Shown here: positions 27,703-36,466 of the stretch, one piece after another
Layout of the letters: every line of letters starts with the position of its first letter
Position numbering within the stretch: position 1 is the stretch's first letter
NCBI RefSeq assembly: GCF_027924605.1
Contig: NZ_AP027042.1
Span: 2,271,524-2,335,523, forward strand
DNA: 64,000 nt
Direction: 5' to 3'
Origin: Dyella sp. GSA-30
Lineage (GTDB): Bacteria > Pseudomonadota > Gammaproteobacteria > Xanthomonadales > Rhodanobacteraceae
The notes under the pieces: generated by a model
Databases searched by the model: none
Told to the model about the DNA's origin: nothing
What the model saw: the letters and a program-made list of their open reading frames with translations, nothing else
Program-made: the position numbers and the translations under genes

Positions 27703-28391
27703 GAGGCGCCTTCGTCGGCGCCATCCTTGGCTTGTTCGAGCAGATAGCCAAGACCACGAATCGTGCGCACTTGTGTGCCGGAGTCGGTGAGCTTGCGACG
27801 CAGGCGGTAGATGGCGATATCCAGGCCGTTATCGGTCAGTTCCTCGTCCCAGCTGCACAGTGCTTCGACCAGCTGGGCACGGCTGGTGACGCGATCGGGA
27901 CGGGCGGCCAGCGCCTCCAGCAGGCCGAACTCGCGCGCGGTGAGCTCCAGCGGAATATTGTCGACCCAGGCGCGGTGACCGGGCAGGTCCAGGCGCAGGC
28001 GCCCGATCGTCAGCTCGGGTGCGCCTTGCGAGGTGTAGCGACGCAGCAGCGCCCGTACGCGTGCCTCGAACTCGGCCAGCGCGAAGGGTTTGACCAGGTA
28101 GTCGTCGGCACCCAGATCCAGTACCCGCACGCGTTCGCGCAAGCCCTCGCGCGCGGTGATGACCAGGACCGGCAACCCGGTACCACGCCGGCGCAAGCGC
28201 TGGAGTACTTCGCTGCCGTCCAGGGCGGGCAGGCCCAGGTCGAGCACCAGCAGGTCGTAGGGGGTGTCACGCAGGGCGCTGTCGGCGCGGGCGCCATCGG
28301 CGACATGGTCGACGGCATGGCCGCCCTGACGCAGCGAGGCGCAGACCCCGGCAGCAATGGCCGGATCGTCCTCGGCTATCAGAATGCGCAT
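27699..28391 (-). CDS. Response regulator, OmpR family (TctD-like)
   Basis: A 230-residue regulator with D51 as phospho-acceptor (LLVLDLGLPALDG), threonine in VLVITAREG and lysine in LVKPFALAEFEARVRALLRR, followed by an OmpR winged helix (LELTAREFGLLEALAARPDRVTSRAQLVEAL). It is the promoter-proximal gene of the pair with the kinase. It is divergent from the Fur-box-preceded flavin operon, with 241 bases between the two starts, so cross-control is possible but not shown. Confidence 0.94.
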   Translation of the reverse strand: MRILIAEDDPAIAAGVCASLRQGGHAVDHVADGARADSALRDTPYDLLVLDLGLPALDGSEVLQRLRRRGTGLPVLVITAREGLRERVRVLDLGADDYLVKPFALAEFEARVRALLRRYTSQGAPELTIGRLRLDLPGHRAWVDNIPLELTAREFGLLEALAARPDRVTSRAQLVEALCSWDEELTDNGLDIAIYRLRRKLTDSGTQVRTIRGLGYLLEQAKDGADEGAS

Positions 28392-28446
28392 GCTTCCTCC
28401 TTAATAACTGTGTTGACGTGCGTCGTCCTGGCGCACGGGGCAAAAT

Positions 28447-28461
28447 TGCGAGTGATTCTCA
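28447..28461. promoter_or_regulatory. Predicted Fur box upstream of the PepSY-flavin operon
   Basis: TGCGAGT-G-ATTCTCA matches the 7-1-7 Fur inverted repeat (ideal TGAGAAT-G-ATTCTCA) with two mismatches, both in the left arm. It lies about 170 bases before the PepSY gene. Fur with iron would repress the operon, so the genes would be on when iron is scarce. It is within reach of the divergent regulator gene as well. Confidence 0.6.
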
Positions 28462-28632
28462 TTTGTGACAACATGCTGCCGGATATCGCCGGCCGAATCC
28501 AGGCTGGCGAGGCGTCGTCCAGCTTAAGGGGAACGGCGAACACGGCATAGATGATCAGGGCGGTTGCGATTGTTTTCATCCCCGTAGTCGTTTTCCTTTC
28601 GGTTAGCGTTTCGTATTCATAGAGGATCCCCG

Positions 28633-29265
28633 TTGTCGACGCCGTCCATCCAGCGCACTCCCGGCCGGGCTTTCTGGCTCAAGCAGCTGCATCAATGGCA
28701 CTGGATCAGCTCGGCGCTCTGCCTGATCGGCATGCTGTTGTTCGCCATCACGGGGTTCACCTTGAATCACGCGGGCCAGATCGAAGCCAGCCCCCGGACC
28801 GTGCATCGTCAGGCGCAGCTGCCGGCGCCGCTGTTGCACGCCATCGCCGGCGATGACGAACGCAAGGGCGTGGCTGTGCCTGCAGTCATTGCCGACTGGG
28901 TGCATGGCGCGCTGGACGTCGATCTGGCCGGTCGCAGTGGCGATCTGTCCGAAGACGAATTCTATGTGTCGATGCCGCGGCCGGGCGGCGACGCCTGGCT
29001 CAGCATCGACCGCGAAAGTGGCAAGGTCGAATACGAGCGTACCGACCGCGGTTGGATTTCCTATTTGAACGACCTGCACAAGGGCCGCAATGCCGGCTCG
29101 GCATGGGGATGGTTTATCGATGTCTTCGCGCTGGCCTGCGTGATCTTTTCGGTGACCGGCCTGCTGCTTCTGAAAATGCACGCCGCACAACGCGGCGCCA
29201 CCTGGCCGCTGGTGGCGTTCGGTTTGTTGCTGCCGTTGTTGCTTGCCCTGATCTTTATCCATTGA
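28633..29265 (+). CDS. PepSY-associated transmembrane protein
   Basis: A 210-residue inner-membrane protein. The start is TTG with AGAGGA six bases upstream. After the amphipathic LKQLHQWHWISS, rich in His and Trp, comes helix 1 (ALCLIGMLLFAITGFTLNHAG), a periplasmic PepSY-like domain of about 100 residues and two C-terminal helices (WFIDVFALACVIFSVTGLLLL; LVAFGLLLPLLLALIFIH). The histidines flanking the helices could hold heme, as proposed for PiuB-type ferric reductase proteins. It is the first gene of the operon and most likely carries electrons across the membrane to the flavinylated partner downstream. Confidence 0.88.
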   Translation: MSTPSIQRTPGRAFWLKQLHQWHWISSALCLIGMLLFAITGFTLNHAGQIEASPRTVHRQAQLPAPLLHAIAGDDERKGVAVPAVIADWVHGALDVDLAGRSGDLSEDEFYVSMPRPGGDAWLSIDRESGKVEYERTDRGWISYLNDLHKGRNAGSAWGWFIDVFALACVIFSVTGLLLLKMHAAQRGATWPLVAFGLLLPLLLALIFIH

Positions 29266-29276
29266 CGAGGTTATCG

Positions 29277-29792
29277 ATGCGCCGCCTGCTGATTTCCGTT
29301 CCCGCCGTGATGCTTGCCGCGCCGGCGCTGGCCGCCGACATGAACGTCACCGTGACCGTTCCGCAACTCACCGTGGCCGAGTATCACCGGCCGTATGTGT
29401 CGGTATGGATCGAGCGCGCCGACAAGACCATCGCTTCGCAGCTGGCCGTCTGGTACGCACAAAAAGAAAGCAAGGAAGGCGCCGGCACCAAGTGGCTGCC
29501 CGAATTGCGCCTGTGGTGGCGTCATGGCGGCCGCGACCAGCAGATGCCGGTCGATGGCGTATCGGGTGCGACCCGTCCGGCAGGCGATCAGACGCTGAAA
29601 TTCCAGAGCGGCAAGGCGCCGTTGGGCGACCTGCCTGCCGGTAAATACGACCTCGTCGTGGAGGCGGCGCGCGAAACCGGTGGTCGCGAAGTGGTGCACG
29701 TGCCGTTCGAATGGCCGGTGACTACAGCACAGCATCTGGACAAGTCGGGCAGTGTCGAGCTGGGCACGGTCAAGCTCGATCTGGCGCCCTGA
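29277..29792 (+). CDS. DUF2271 periplasmic protein with ApbE flavinylation motif
   Basis: A 171-residue exported protein. The signal peptide is RRLLISVPAVMLAAPALAA, and the DUF2271 domain has VSVWIERADKTIASQLAVWY and LPELRLWWRHGG. Residues 93-99 read D-G-V-S-G-A-T, the consensus at which ApbE attaches FMN to a threonine (here T99). DUF2271 proteins have been described as flavinylated partners of PepSY proteins in genome surveys of ApbE substrates. With apbE two genes downstream, this is the probable periplasmic electron carrier of the operon. It starts 11 bases after the PepSY gene. Confidence 0.9.
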   Translation: MRRLLISVPAVMLAAPALAADMNVTVTVPQLTVAEYHRPYVSVWIERADKTIASQLAVWYAQKESKEGAGTKWLPELRLWWRHGGRDQQMPVDGVSGATRPAGDQTLKFQSGKAPLGDLPAGKYDLVVEAARETGGREVVHVPFEWPVTTAQHLDKSGSVELGTVKLDLAP

Positions 29793-29815
29793 GCATCGAG
29801 ATACGGAGAATGAGC

Positions 29816-30628
29816 ATGTTGAAGCGTCCCTTGAAATACCTCGCCATCGTGACGGCCTTGTCGCTGCCGTTGGCCGCGCAGGCACACAAGATGTGGCTGC
29901 TGCCCTCGGCCACCAATGTGGCGGGTGACGATCCGTGGGTAACAGTCGATGCGGCAGTATCGAACGATCTGTTCTTTGCCGACCATATGCCGGGTTCGCT
30001 CGATCGCCTGGTCATTACCGCACCGGACGGCCAGGTCGCCAAACCCGAGAACGCATCCACCGGCAAATATCGCAGCGTCTTCGATGTGCATCTGACCCAG
30101 CCTGGTACTTACAAGATCGCCTTGATCAACAGCGGTGCTTTCGCTACGTACGAATTGAACGGCGAGAAAAAACGCTGGCGCGGTAGTGCTGCCGATATGG
30201 CCAGGGAAATGCCGGCCGGCGCGAAAAATATCGACGTGACCGAATCGAGCAATCGTGTCGAGACGTTCGTGAGCAATGGCAAACCGAACGACACCGCACT
30301 CAGGCCGACCGGCGATGGCATCGAGCTGGTGCCGGTGACCCAGGTGAACGATCTGGTCTCGGGCGAGGCGGCTACGTTCCAGCTGTTGCTCGATGGCAAG
30401 CCCGCGTCGGACCTGAAAGTGACGGCGATCGCCGGCGCCACGCGTTATCGCAATGCGCCGGAAGAGATCAATACGAGCACCGACAAGAACGGCAAGTTCA
30501 CCGTCACCTGGCCGCATGCGGGGATGTACTGGATCAACGCCAGCGCACAGGATGGGAATACGCAGATCAAGCAGGCCAAGCAGCGTCGCGTGTCCTATTC
30601 GGCGACGCTGGAAGTGCTGCCCGAGTAA
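29816..30628 (+). CDS. DUF4198 periplasmic protein
   Basis: The start is the second ATG of ATG-AGC-ATG because GGAG lies seven bases before it; this gives 270 residues. A signal peptide (LKYLAIVTALSLPLAAQA) leaves a mature N-terminus H-K-M-W-L-L-P, in which the free histidine amino-terminus is the hallmark of the family. Two beta-sandwich domains follow. DUF4198 proteins are often near metal uptake genes and are thought to bind metal, but the ligand is not established. Its place inside the flavin operon suggests it presents the metal or receives the electrons. Confidence 0.88.
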   Translation: MLKRPLKYLAIVTALSLPLAAQAHKMWLLPSATNVAGDDPWVTVDAAVSNDLFFADHMPGSLDRLVITAPDGQVAKPENASTGKYRSVFDVHLTQPGTYKIALINSGAFATYELNGEKKRWRGSAADMAREMPAGAKNIDVTESSNRVETFVSNGKPNDTALRPTGDGIELVPVTQVNDLVSGEAATFQLLLDGKPASDLKVTAIAGATRYRNAPEEINTSTDKNGKFTVTWPHAGMYWINASAQDGNTQIKQAKQRRVSYSATLEVLPE

Positions 30629-30638
30629 ACGCTGCGTC

Positions 30639-31601
30639 ATGTCCACGATCGATGCATCGGCGCAGGTATATGGCCTGCGCGGTCAGACCATGGGTACGTT
30701 CTGGTCGCTGCGTTTTGCCGCAGCGGCCGGCTTTCCAACGCACGCCATACAATCGGGCGTGCAGGCCGAACTCGATCGCGTCGATGCATCGATGAGCACC
30801 TATAAGCGCGATTCGGAGTTGTCGCGTTTCAATGCGGCGGCCGCAGGTAGTTGGCACACCCTGTCGGGCGCGTGTTTCGATGTTGTCGAGCACGCGCTCC
30901 AGCTCGCCCGCGATACCGACGGTGCGTACGATCCTACCGTTGGGCCCCTGGTCAATGCCTGGGGGTTCGGCCCCGATGGCTCGCAAGACAGTGTGCCCTC
31001 CGACGAAGTCATCGCCGCGGCACGCGAGCGCATCGGTTGGTGGCGCATCGAGCGTGATGCAACGACGCGTCGTATCAGGCAACCGGGTGGCGCCTATATC
31101 GACCTTTCCTCGATCGCCAAGGGCTATGCGGTGGATGTCGTCGGCGACTGGCTGACCGTACAGGGCGTGACCGCCTGGTTGATCGAGGTCGGCGGCGAGA
31201 TGAAGGCGCACGGTTCCAAGCCGGACGGTTCGAGCTGGCGCGTCGGCATCGAAATGCCCGATGTGCCGGATCGTTATTTCTGCACGCTGGCATTGAAGGA
31301 CATGGCGATCGCGACCTCCGGCGATTACCGACGCCGTTTTGCCGAGGGCGATGGCCGGTATTCGCATCACATCAATGCACGCAGCGGCCGGCCGGTGCCA
31401 CATGCCGTGGCGTCAGTCAGCGTGCTCGCGCCGAGCGCCTTGCAGGCCGATCCACTGGGTACGGCGATGACCTTGCTCGGCCCGGATCGGGGTCTTGCGT
31501 ACGCGCAAGCCCGCGATCTCGCCGTGCTGTTTGTGCTGCGTGCGCAGGACGGTTTGGAGCCGCGCCTGACACCGGCTTTTGCCGCAGCCTTGCAGGCATG
31601 A
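30639..31601 (+). CDS. apbE: FAD:protein FMN transferase (ApbE)
   Basis: A 320-residue enzyme that moves FMN from FAD to Thr/Ser of target proteins, in this operon probably the DUF2271 protein. Family marks are GQTMGTFWSLRF at the start, STYKRDSELSRFNA, YDPTVGPLVNAWGFGPDG, IDLSSIAKGYAVDVVGDWL, LIEVGGEMKAHG and HHINARSGRP. There is no signal peptide or lipobox: the protein begins eleven residues before the catalytic domain. Most ApbE enzymes that act in the periplasm are exported, so this one may modify its target before secretion. It overlaps the next gene by 4 bases. Confidence 0.93.
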   Translation: MSTIDASAQVYGLRGQTMGTFWSLRFAAAAGFPTHAIQSGVQAELDRVDASMSTYKRDSELSRFNAAAAGSWHTLSGACFDVVEHALQLARDTDGAYDPTVGPLVNAWGFGPDGSQDSVPSDEVIAAARERIGWWRIERDATTRRIRQPGGAYIDLSSIAKGYAVDVVGDWLTVQGVTAWLIEVGGEMKAHGSKPDGSSWRVGIEMPDVPDRYFCTLALKDMAIATSGDYRRRFAEGDGRYSHHINARSGRPVPHAVASVSVLAPSALQADPLGTAMTLLGPDRGLAYAQARDLAVLFVLRAQDGLEPRLTPAFAAALQA

Positions 31602-33232
31602 GTACATCGGCGATCAGGCGAGAGCGTGTCGCCGTCGGTAATCTGATTCTGCTGACGGCGCTGGCGATGTTGATCGTCGTGCTGTGGATCTGGCATGCGC
31701 GTGAGCTGATCTGGACATGGCCGGGCGAACGTCGAGTGTTTGCTGCATCGCTGTGCGCAGCTGCGTGGTGCGGTTTCGTTGCGCTCGTTGCTTGGCGCCG
31801 CCGTGCGATATCGACCGAAAGCCATGCAGATGTCTCCGGGCCGGCAGGGGCTGTGACGCTTCTTGCTTATGCGAGCCAGACCGGTTTCGCCGCGGAACTG
31901 GCTCGACAGACTGCGCAGAGTCTGCAATCGGCATCCACACGCGTCCGGCTGTGTGAGCTGGGGCAGCTTGATGCATCCATGCTCGCCACCGCCGAACGCG
32001 TGCTGTTTATTGTCAGCACGACGGGCGAAGGCGACGCGCCCGATGCTGCGGCAGGCTTTGTGCGGCAGACGATGGCCCGGTCCGTGGATTTGTCGAGGCT
32101 GCGTTTTGGCCTGCTGGCGCTAGGCGATAGCGACTATGCCGATTTCTGTGGTTTCGGCCGGCGCCTGGAGCATTGGCTACGTGCTTGCGGTGCGCAGGCA
32201 TGGTTCGATCCGGTGCAGGTGGATAACGGCGACCCGTCCGCACTACGTCATTGGCAGCATCATCTCTCGCTGTTGACCGGCACGCTGGACATGCCCGATT
32301 GGCAGCGCCCGCACTATCGACGCTGGCAACTGGTCGAACGCCGGCACCTGAATCCGGGCAGCCTCGGCGAGGCCTGCTTCCACCTCGCATTGCATTCGCT
32401 CGAGGGTGAGGTGAGCTGGCAGGCGGGCGATCTGGTCGAGATCGGTCCGCAGCACGGAGCCAATGATGTCACGCGTTGGCTGGAGCAGGCCGGTCTGGAT
32501 GGCCAGGCGCTGGTCGCCAGCGACGATGGCGAGGTTCGCTTTGCCGACTTGCTTGCGCGAAGCCGTCTGCCCGATATGGCCGAGGTGGTGGGAGTCCCGA
32601 TGCAACGCGTGGCCGATGACTTGCAGTTGCTGCCGCATCGCGAGTATTCGATCGCGTCGGTGCCCGAGGACGGCGCTATCCATCTGTTGGTGCGCCAGAT
32701 GCGGCGCGAGGATGGCCAACTCGGCCTGGGCTCGGCGTGGCTGACGGTTCACGCGGCGCTGGGTGCCGACATGGCTGTGCGCATCCGCAGCAATCCCCCA
32801 TTCCATGCTCCTGATGACGCCCGGCCGATGATCCTGATCGGCAATGGCACCGGCATAGCCGGACTGCGTGCGTTGCTCAAGGCACGTGTCGCGGCAGGGC
32901 ATCGGCGCAACTGGCTGTTGTTTGGCGAACGTCGGCCCGAACACGACAACTACTACCGGGACGAGATCGAGCGATGGCAGGCCGCGGGCATGATCGAACA
33001 GCTCGATCTGGTCTGGTCTCGTGCTGGGCCTGAGCGTGTCTATGTTCAAGACCGTCTGCGCGAGCGCGCGGTTTCTTTGCATGGCTGGGTCGATGCGGGC
33101 GCCGCCATCTACGTATGCGGCAGCCTCGCCGGTATGGCGCCCGGCGTAGAGGCGTCGCTTGTCGATGTGCTTGGTACCGAGACCGTCGAGCAACTGCGTA
33201 TGGAAGGTCGATATCGCCGAGACGTTTACTAG
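31598..33232 (+). CDS. Membrane-anchored flavodoxin-type NAD(P)H oxidoreductase (CysJ-like)
   Basis: A 544-residue protein with two N-terminal helices (LILLTALAMLIVVLWIWHA; FAASLCAAAWCGFVALVAW). A flavodoxin domain with the FMN loop LLAYASQTGFAAELARQ follows, then an FAD-binding domain (REYSIASVPEDG) and an NAD(P)H domain with ILIGNGTGIAGLRALLKAR and YVCGSLAGMAPGVEASL. This is the layout of sulfite reductase alpha chains, but membrane-bound and without a sulfite reductase partner. In context it is the cytoplasmic electron entry point of the operon, feeding the PepSY protein. Confidence 0.9.
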   Translation: MSTSAIRRERVAVGNLILLTALAMLIVVLWIWHARELIWTWPGERRVFAASLCAAAWCGFVALVAWRRRAISTESHADVSGPAGAVTLLAYASQTGFAAELARQTAQSLQSASTRVRLCELGQLDASMLATAERVLFIVSTTGEGDAPDAAAGFVRQTMARSVDLSRLRFGLLALGDSDYADFCGFGRRLEHWLRACGAQAWFDPVQVDNGDPSALRHWQHHLSLLTGTLDMPDWQRPHYRRWQLVERRHLNPGSLGEACFHLALHSLEGEVSWQAGDLVEIGPQHGANDVTRWLEQAGLDGQALVASDDGEVRFADLLARSRLPDMAEVVGVPMQRVADDLQLLPHREYSIASVPEDGAIHLLVRQMRREDGQLGLGSAWLTVHAALGADMAVRIRSNPPFHAPDDARPMILIGNGTGIAGLRALLKARVAAGHRRNWLLFGERRPEHDNYYRDEIERWQAAGMIEQLDLVWSRAGPERVYVQDRLRERAVSLHGWVDAGAAIYVCGSLAGMAPGVEASLVDVLGTETVEQLRMEGRYRRDVY

Positions 33233-33324
33233 TCCGCAGTAAGTTTCGACGCTATCCGTGACCTTTGGCCTATGCCACGCGTATGCGCTTGTCGCACGCT
33301 GGCTTGTCACGTGGGGAGGCACAG

Positions 33325-35562
33325 ATGGTCATTGGGAAAGGCAGGGCACGTTGTCTGATTGCAGCGTGGGTTTGTGGTGTCGGTCTCAGTCCGATGGCCT
33401 GGGCGCAGCAGGCCGGTCCTGCGCCGGCAGCATCGCTGCCCGCTGCGGCAAGTACCGTGGCTTCGGTGCCCAAAGAGATCCCGCTGGTGCATGCCGATGC
33501 GGCCGCCGTTGCCGCACCGAGCGCGCCCAATGCCTGGGGCGGCGAGCGTAGCGGCACCGAAGCGACCTTGTCCGATCGGGTGGTCGCCTACCGTATCGAT
33601 GCGGAGCTTGATGCAACCAAGCATGCCATCACAGGCAGGGAACAGCTGACCTGGCGCAATCGCAGCGATCGCGAAGTGCGCAGCATCTATGTGCATCTGT
33701 ATCTCAATGCCTTCCAGAACGCGCAAAGCACGTTCTTCACCGAACGCGACCTGTTGACCGCGCATGGCAGTTCGCGTGGCGTGGCCCAGGTGAAGAAAGG
33801 CGAATGGGGCTGGATCGAACTGAAGCAGGTGCAGCAGGGCAACGACACGCTGAAGTGGTCGTTCGTCCATCCCGATGGCGGTCCCGAGACCGACCAGACG
33901 GTCGCACGCATCGATCTGGCGCAGCCGGTGCCGGCCGGCGGTACGCTGACCCTGGACATCGGCTTTCTCAGCCAGTTGCCGCGCGTGATCGAGCGCACCG
34001 GTTACTTCGGCGACTTCAACCTGGTCGGCCAGTGGTTCCCCAAGATCGGCGTGCTTGAATTGCCGGGCGAGCGCGGTGCCACCGAGGTTCGCTGGAACGT
34101 GCACGAGTTCCATTTCAATAGCGAGTTCTACGCTGACTTCGGCAGCTATGACGTGCAACTGACCGTGCCCTCCGATTACACGGTCGGCGCGGTCGGGCAA
34201 CAGCAGGGCGAGCCGCTGCAGCAGGGCGGCAAGTCGACCTATCACTTCAAGCAGGACGATGTGCACGACTTTGCCTGGGTGGCGGCCAAGGGCTACAAGA
34301 CCCTCGACGGCAGCTATGAAGGGCCGGGCAGTCCGAAGGTGGCGGTGCGGGTGATCTATCCACCCGAGTACGTCGCCAGTGCGCAGCCGGTGCTGAAGGC
34401 ATCGATCGATTCGCTCGGCTTCTTCTCGCGTACATTGGGGGCCTATCCGTATCACACGGTCACCGCAGTGGTGCCGCCCTATAACGCTACCGAAGCGGGC
34501 GGCATGGAGTACCCCACGTTCTTTACCGCGGAGGGCTACGACAAGGTCAATCCGGAAACCTCCGATACCTACGAGCTCGACTTCGTCACGATCCATGAGT
34601 TCGGCCACGGCTATTTCTATGGCTTGCTCGCATCGAACGAATTCGAAGAGCCCATGCTCGACGAAGGCCTGAACGAGTACTGGGACCAGCGCATGCTGCG
34701 TGAGCGCAAGCAGCGCGTGCTGACCCTGGTCGATTGGATGCATTGGCTGGGCATGGACTATTCGTCCGATGTCTTTGTGCTGGAGCGCATCCTTGCCGGG
34801 TTGAACGAACCGGTCGACCCGCTGGGCGAAAACAGCTGGAACCGCCTGTCCAGCACCAGCTACGGCACGGTGTATTCGCGTACGGCCACGGCCATGCACG
34901 ATCTCGAAGAACGCCTTGGCCATGACGTGATGGAGCGTGGCTTTCGCGAGTACTACAAGCGTTGGCACTTCCGTCATCCGTCGGCGGCGGATCTTCGCCA
35001 GGCGCTGATCGATACCTCGGGCGACGCAAAGACGGTCAACCAGGTATTCGACCAGTATGTCTACGGTACGGCGCGCATCGACGACCGTGTCGATGCGATC
35101 GACAACGAGGAAGTGCTGCCGCAGCCGGGGACCTACGTGAAAGGCGGTCAGCGGACCGAAGCCGATCAGGCGACGCTGGACAAGCAGGTGGACAAGCAGC
35201 GTGACGACTGGAGCGATGCGCATCCGAAGGCAAAGGACAGCGCCGGGCCGTTCTCATGGCGCGGCATCGTGACGGTGGTGCGCGATGGTGCGCCCGTGCC
35301 GCAGCTGTTGCGTGTGAAGTTTGCCGATGGCAGCAGCGAAGACGTGCATTGGAACGACAATCGACGATGGGCGCGTTTTACCTTTATCAAGCCATCGAAG
35401 GTGGTGTCGGCCGAGCTCGATCCCGAGCAGAAGATCTATCTGGACGATAACAAGCTCAACGACAGCCGCACGGAAGACAGTCATGGCGCCGCGTCGCGAC
35501 GCTGGAGTGCCGATGTGAGTGCATTGGTGCAGGCCTTCTACTCTTTCCTGGTGACGATGTAA
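33325..35562 (+). CDS. M1 family aminopeptidase, secreted
   Basis: The start is the ATG five bases after GGGGAGG; it gives 745 residues with a signal peptide (CLIAAWVCGVGLSPMAWA). The exopeptidase motif is GGMEYP and the zinc motif HEFGH at residues 424-428, with E447 in LDEGLNEY as third ligand. The spacing of 18 residues is canonical for M1. The C-terminal part is a non-catalytic domain. It removes N-terminal amino acids from peptides in the periplasm or outside. The membrane protein gene that follows shares one base with its stop. Confidence 0.93.
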   Translation: MVIGKGRARCLIAAWVCGVGLSPMAWAQQAGPAPAASLPAAASTVASVPKEIPLVHADAAAVAAPSAPNAWGGERSGTEATLSDRVVAYRIDAELDATKHAITGREQLTWRNRSDREVRSIYVHLYLNAFQNAQSTFFTERDLLTAHGSSRGVAQVKKGEWGWIELKQVQQGNDTLKWSFVHPDGGPETDQTVARIDLAQPVPAGGTLTLDIGFLSQLPRVIERTGYFGDFNLVGQWFPKIGVLELPGERGATEVRWNVHEFHFNSEFYADFGSYDVQLTVPSDYTVGAVGQQQGEPLQQGGKSTYHFKQDDVHDFAWVAAKGYKTLDGSYEGPGSPKVAVRVIYPPEYVASAQPVLKASIDSLGFFSRTLGAYPYHTVTAVVPPYNATEAGGMEYPTFFTAEGYDKVNPETSDTYELDFVTIHEFGHGYFYGLLASNEFEEPMLDEGLNEYWDQRMLRERKQRVLTLVDWMHWLGMDYSSDVFVLERILAGLNEPVDPLGENSWNRLSSTSYGTVYSRTATAMHDLEERLGHDVMERGFREYYKRWHFRHPSAADLRQALIDTSGDAKTVNQVFDQYVYGTARIDDRVDAIDNEEVLPQPGTYVKGGQRTEADQATLDKQVDKQRDDWSDAHPKAKDSAGPFSWRGIVTVVRDGAPVPQLLRVKFADGSSEDVHWNDNRRWARFTFIKPSKVVSAELDPEQKIYLDDNKLNDSRTEDSHGAASRRWSADVSALVQAFYSFLVTM

Positions 35563-36455
35563 TGGCCTACAACAATGCACGTCGTGTCGATATGGGTGCG
35601 GTCTTCCGCGCGTTGTTTACCGCCGTACAGTGGCGCCTGTTGCTGATCTGGCTGCTGCTTTTGCTGATTCCAACGCTGGTGGTTGCCTTGCCGGTGTGGG
35701 GGACATTGAGCGAGCTGCTCGATCACTCCGTGCATGCCGATGCCTGGGCCAAGCAATTTGATGCCATGATGGCCGGCGATGTCGTGCACATCGTCTCCGA
35801 GCACAGCGGTGGGTTGAAGGCGGCAGCGATAGCGGGCACGGTCGTTACGCTTTTGCTGTCGCCCTGGCTCAACGGCATGATCGTCGGGGCAGGGCGCTCC
35901 GGCCGTACGCCGAGCATGGGCGAGCATCTGCACAATGGCTTGAGCATGTACGGAAAAATGTTCCGCCTGCTGCTGTGGTCGGTGCTGTTGTATGCCGGCG
36001 CGGCCTGGCTGGTAAGCCATGGCATGGATTTCGCCGATAAGCACGACGAGAAAGCGGTGCTGAAATCGCAGGGCGACCAATGGGAGCACAGCGTCTATTG
36101 GCTGATCGGCGTGTTGTTCGTGCTGGTTCACGCGATCGTCGATTCGGCGCGCTCGGCCTATATCGCCGATCCGTCGTTGCGCTCGGCAACGATCGCGTTG
36201 GTTCGGGGCGTGATGCAGCTGTTGCGGCGTCCGCTGACGACGCTGTTCACCTATGTGCTGATCAGCGCCATTGGTTACGGTCTGATTTTGTTGCTCGGAA
36301 TGCTGCGCATCCAGTGGAGCGCGGCAAGCTGGATCGGGCTGATCGGTGGCGTGCTGCTGGTGCAGTTGCTGTCCGCGGTGACGGGGTGGACCCAGGCGGC
36401 GCGTGTGTTCGCGCTGGCGGAAGTCGCTCGTTCGTTGGGTCGGCGTTCGTTCTAG
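35562..36455 (+). CDS. Polytopic membrane protein of unknown function
   Basis: A 297-residue protein with about six hydrophobic segments (LLLIWLLLLLIPTLVVALPVW; AAIAGTVVTLLLSPWLNGMIV; LLLWSVLLYAGAAWLVSHG; VYWLIGVLFVLVHAIVDSA; FTYVLISAIGYGLILLLGML; WIGLIGGVLLVQLLSAVTGW). I do not recognise a family with certainty. Its ATG overlaps the stop of the M1 peptidase by one base, so it is coupled to that enzyme and may help export, anchoring or peptide handling; this is inference from position only. Confidence 0.8.
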   Translation: MAYNNARRVDMGAVFRALFTAVQWRLLLIWLLLLLIPTLVVALPVWGTLSELLDHSVHADAWAKQFDAMMAGDVVHIVSEHSGGLKAAAIAGTVVTLLLSPWLNGMIVGAGRSGRTPSMGEHLHNGLSMYGKMFRLLLWSVLLYAGAAWLVSHGMDFADKHDEKAVLKSQGDQWEHSVYWLIGVLFVLVHAIVDSARSAYIADPSLRSATIALVRGVMQLLRRPLTTLFTYVLISAIGYGLILLLGMLRIQWSAASWIGLIGGVLLVQLLSAVTGWTQAARVFALAEVARSLGRRSF

Positions 36456-36466
36456 GAAGCGGCGAA

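Noticed and set aside
28379-28579. Possible 66-residue secreted peptide on the minus strand
   Set aside because: The first residues look signal-like, but the frame overlaps the predicted Fur box and the regulator's 5' end, has no good ribosome binding site, and the rest is not protein-like.
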